Assembly: GCF_015070855.1 (NCBI RefSeq)
Contig: NZ_JADDIX010000070.1
Coordinates: 60,378-124,377, forward strand
Length of the DNA stretch: 64,000 nucleotides
Source: Pseudomonas lopnurensis
GTDB taxonomy: Bacteria > Pseudomonadota > Gammaproteobacteria > Pseudomonadales > Pseudomonadaceae
Direction: 5' to 3'
A program made the position numbers and the translations under genes. The notes below the pieces were generated by a model, which saw only the letters and a list, made by a program, of their open reading frames with translations, searched no databases and was not told the DNA's origin. Positions 63,444 to 64,000 of this stretch are shown here, one piece after another (the first letter of the stretch is position 1; each line of letters starts with the position of its first letter).

Positions 63444-64000
63444 ATGTCCACGAAGCAATCCCTGAACGCCGGCCGCAGCCATCCCATGCCCAGCGCCCTG
63501 CACACCCTTCGGGCCACCCCGGAGAACGTCCACTGGGGCTATTTTTCCGCTGACCTGGCGCCAGCGCTGAAGGTGCGCAGCGGCGATATCGTGCAGGCCG
63601 AAGCCATCACCCATCACGCCGGCGACGCGCCGGAGCTGATGATGGACGAGACCGTCTGGCGACTGTTCCGGGAAATCCCGGAGAACGACCGCAACCCCGG
63701 TGTGCACATCATGACCGGGCCGATCTGGGTGGAAGGCGCGCAGCCCGGCGACATGCTCGAAGTGCGCTACCTGCAGATGACCCCGCGCAACCGCTACGGC
63801 GCCAACCTCGCGGCCAACTGGGGCTACCTGTACAAGGAGTTCGACGAGACAGAACGCGTCACCATCTACGAGCTGGACACCAACGCCCACAACGCCAAGG
63901 CGCTGTACGCCTACGACGTGAAGGAGAAGTACCTGATCCCCGGCCGCGTCACCCATTGCCCGGAGTGCGACCGGCAACAAGCACTCAACGGCGTGCGCGT
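63444..64000 (+). CDS. Acetamidase/formamidase family protein (partial)
   Basis: The N-terminal 185 codons, open to the window end. The family features are VHWGYFSADLAPAL, GDIVQAEAITHHAGDAPELM, GVHIMTGPIWVEGAQPGDMLEVRYLQM (in part) and NWGYLYKEF. It starts 26 bases after the reductase stop, so the two are an operon. It should hydrolyse a short amide, releasing ammonia. Confidence 0.88.
   Translation, partial: MSTKQSLNAGRSHPMPSALHTLRATPENVHWGYFSADLAPALKVRSGDIVQAEAITHHAGDAPELMMDETVWRLFREIPENDRNPGVHIMTGPIWVEGAQPGDMLEVRYLQMTPRNRYGANLAANWGYLYKEFDETERVTIYELDTNAHNAKALYAYDVKEKYLIPGRVTHCPECDRQQALNGVR

Overview
The window comes from a high-GC, denitrifying gammaproteobacterium of the family Pseudomonadaceae. 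The nos gene order (nosR-Z-D-F-Y-L followed by a small tatA/E-type gene), the phhA-phhB-phhC module and the nir/nor proteins look most like the Pseudomonas stutzeri group (Stutzerimonas). This placement rests on recognised protein families and gene order, not on a database search.

Region 1 (1-16.4 kb) is a nitrite and nitric oxide respiration island. On the minus strand nirS-M-C-F-D-L-G-H (cytochrome cd1 nitrite reductase, its cytochromes and heme d1 synthesis) is followed by norC-B-D (nitric oxide reductase and its maturation factor). Divergently, nirQ-norE-norF and then nirJ-E-N run on the plus strand. Good FNR/DNR-type boxes (TTGAT-N4-ATCAA) lie before norC, nirS and nirQ, and a weaker one before nirJ. 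Identical 30-bp palindromes occur in opposite orientation at 1-345 and 12.14-12.49 kb, bracketing the nor-nir block. nirJEN sits just outside the right-hand repeat array, apart from the nirH end where Pseudomonas aeruginosa has it. nirT and nirB, known in P. stutzeri, are absent.

Region 2 (16.4-34.7 kb) holds a LysR regulator, an HPP-CBS membrane protein, a decayed ccoN fragment, a CZB-type soluble chemoreceptor, an SDR, nnrS with an FNR-like box, an MntA-HepT toxin-antitoxin pair, then tatE-nosL-Y-F-D-Z-R for nitrous oxide respiration with its own perfect FNR box. An acyl-CoA dehydrogenase, a CopD-like membrane protein, a glycine-zipper protein and a DUF488 gene follow. With region 1, these genes reduce nitrite to NO, N2O and N2.

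Region 3 (34.9-41.4 kb) is a signalling group: an orphan TRAP solute-binding protein divergent from a 1283-residue hybrid histidine kinase and an HD-GYP response regulator. The regulator gene is frameshifted by a 10-bp tandem duplication.

Region 4 (41.5-54.9 kb) is amino-acid and nucleobase metabolism: a thioredoxin-reductase-like protein, sdaA, phhR, a D-2-hydroxyacid dehydrogenase, a tcuB-like remnant, phhABC, cytochrome b561, a phytanoyl-CoA dioxygenase-like protein, codB-codA and a diheme cytochrome.

Region 5 (55-64 kb) holds a thioesterase, a phnA-like gene, a lipoprotein gene broken by a stop codon, an EamA-transporter remnant, and then a compact uncharacterised uptake/catabolic cluster: Lrp regulator, periplasmic binding protein, porin, TauD/TfdA-type oxygenase, a VanB-type reductase and a formamidase/acetamidase that runs off the window end. 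Decay products (ccoN, tcuB, EamA, lipoprotein, HD-GYP) and GTAGGGTGG-type palindromes are scattered through the window.
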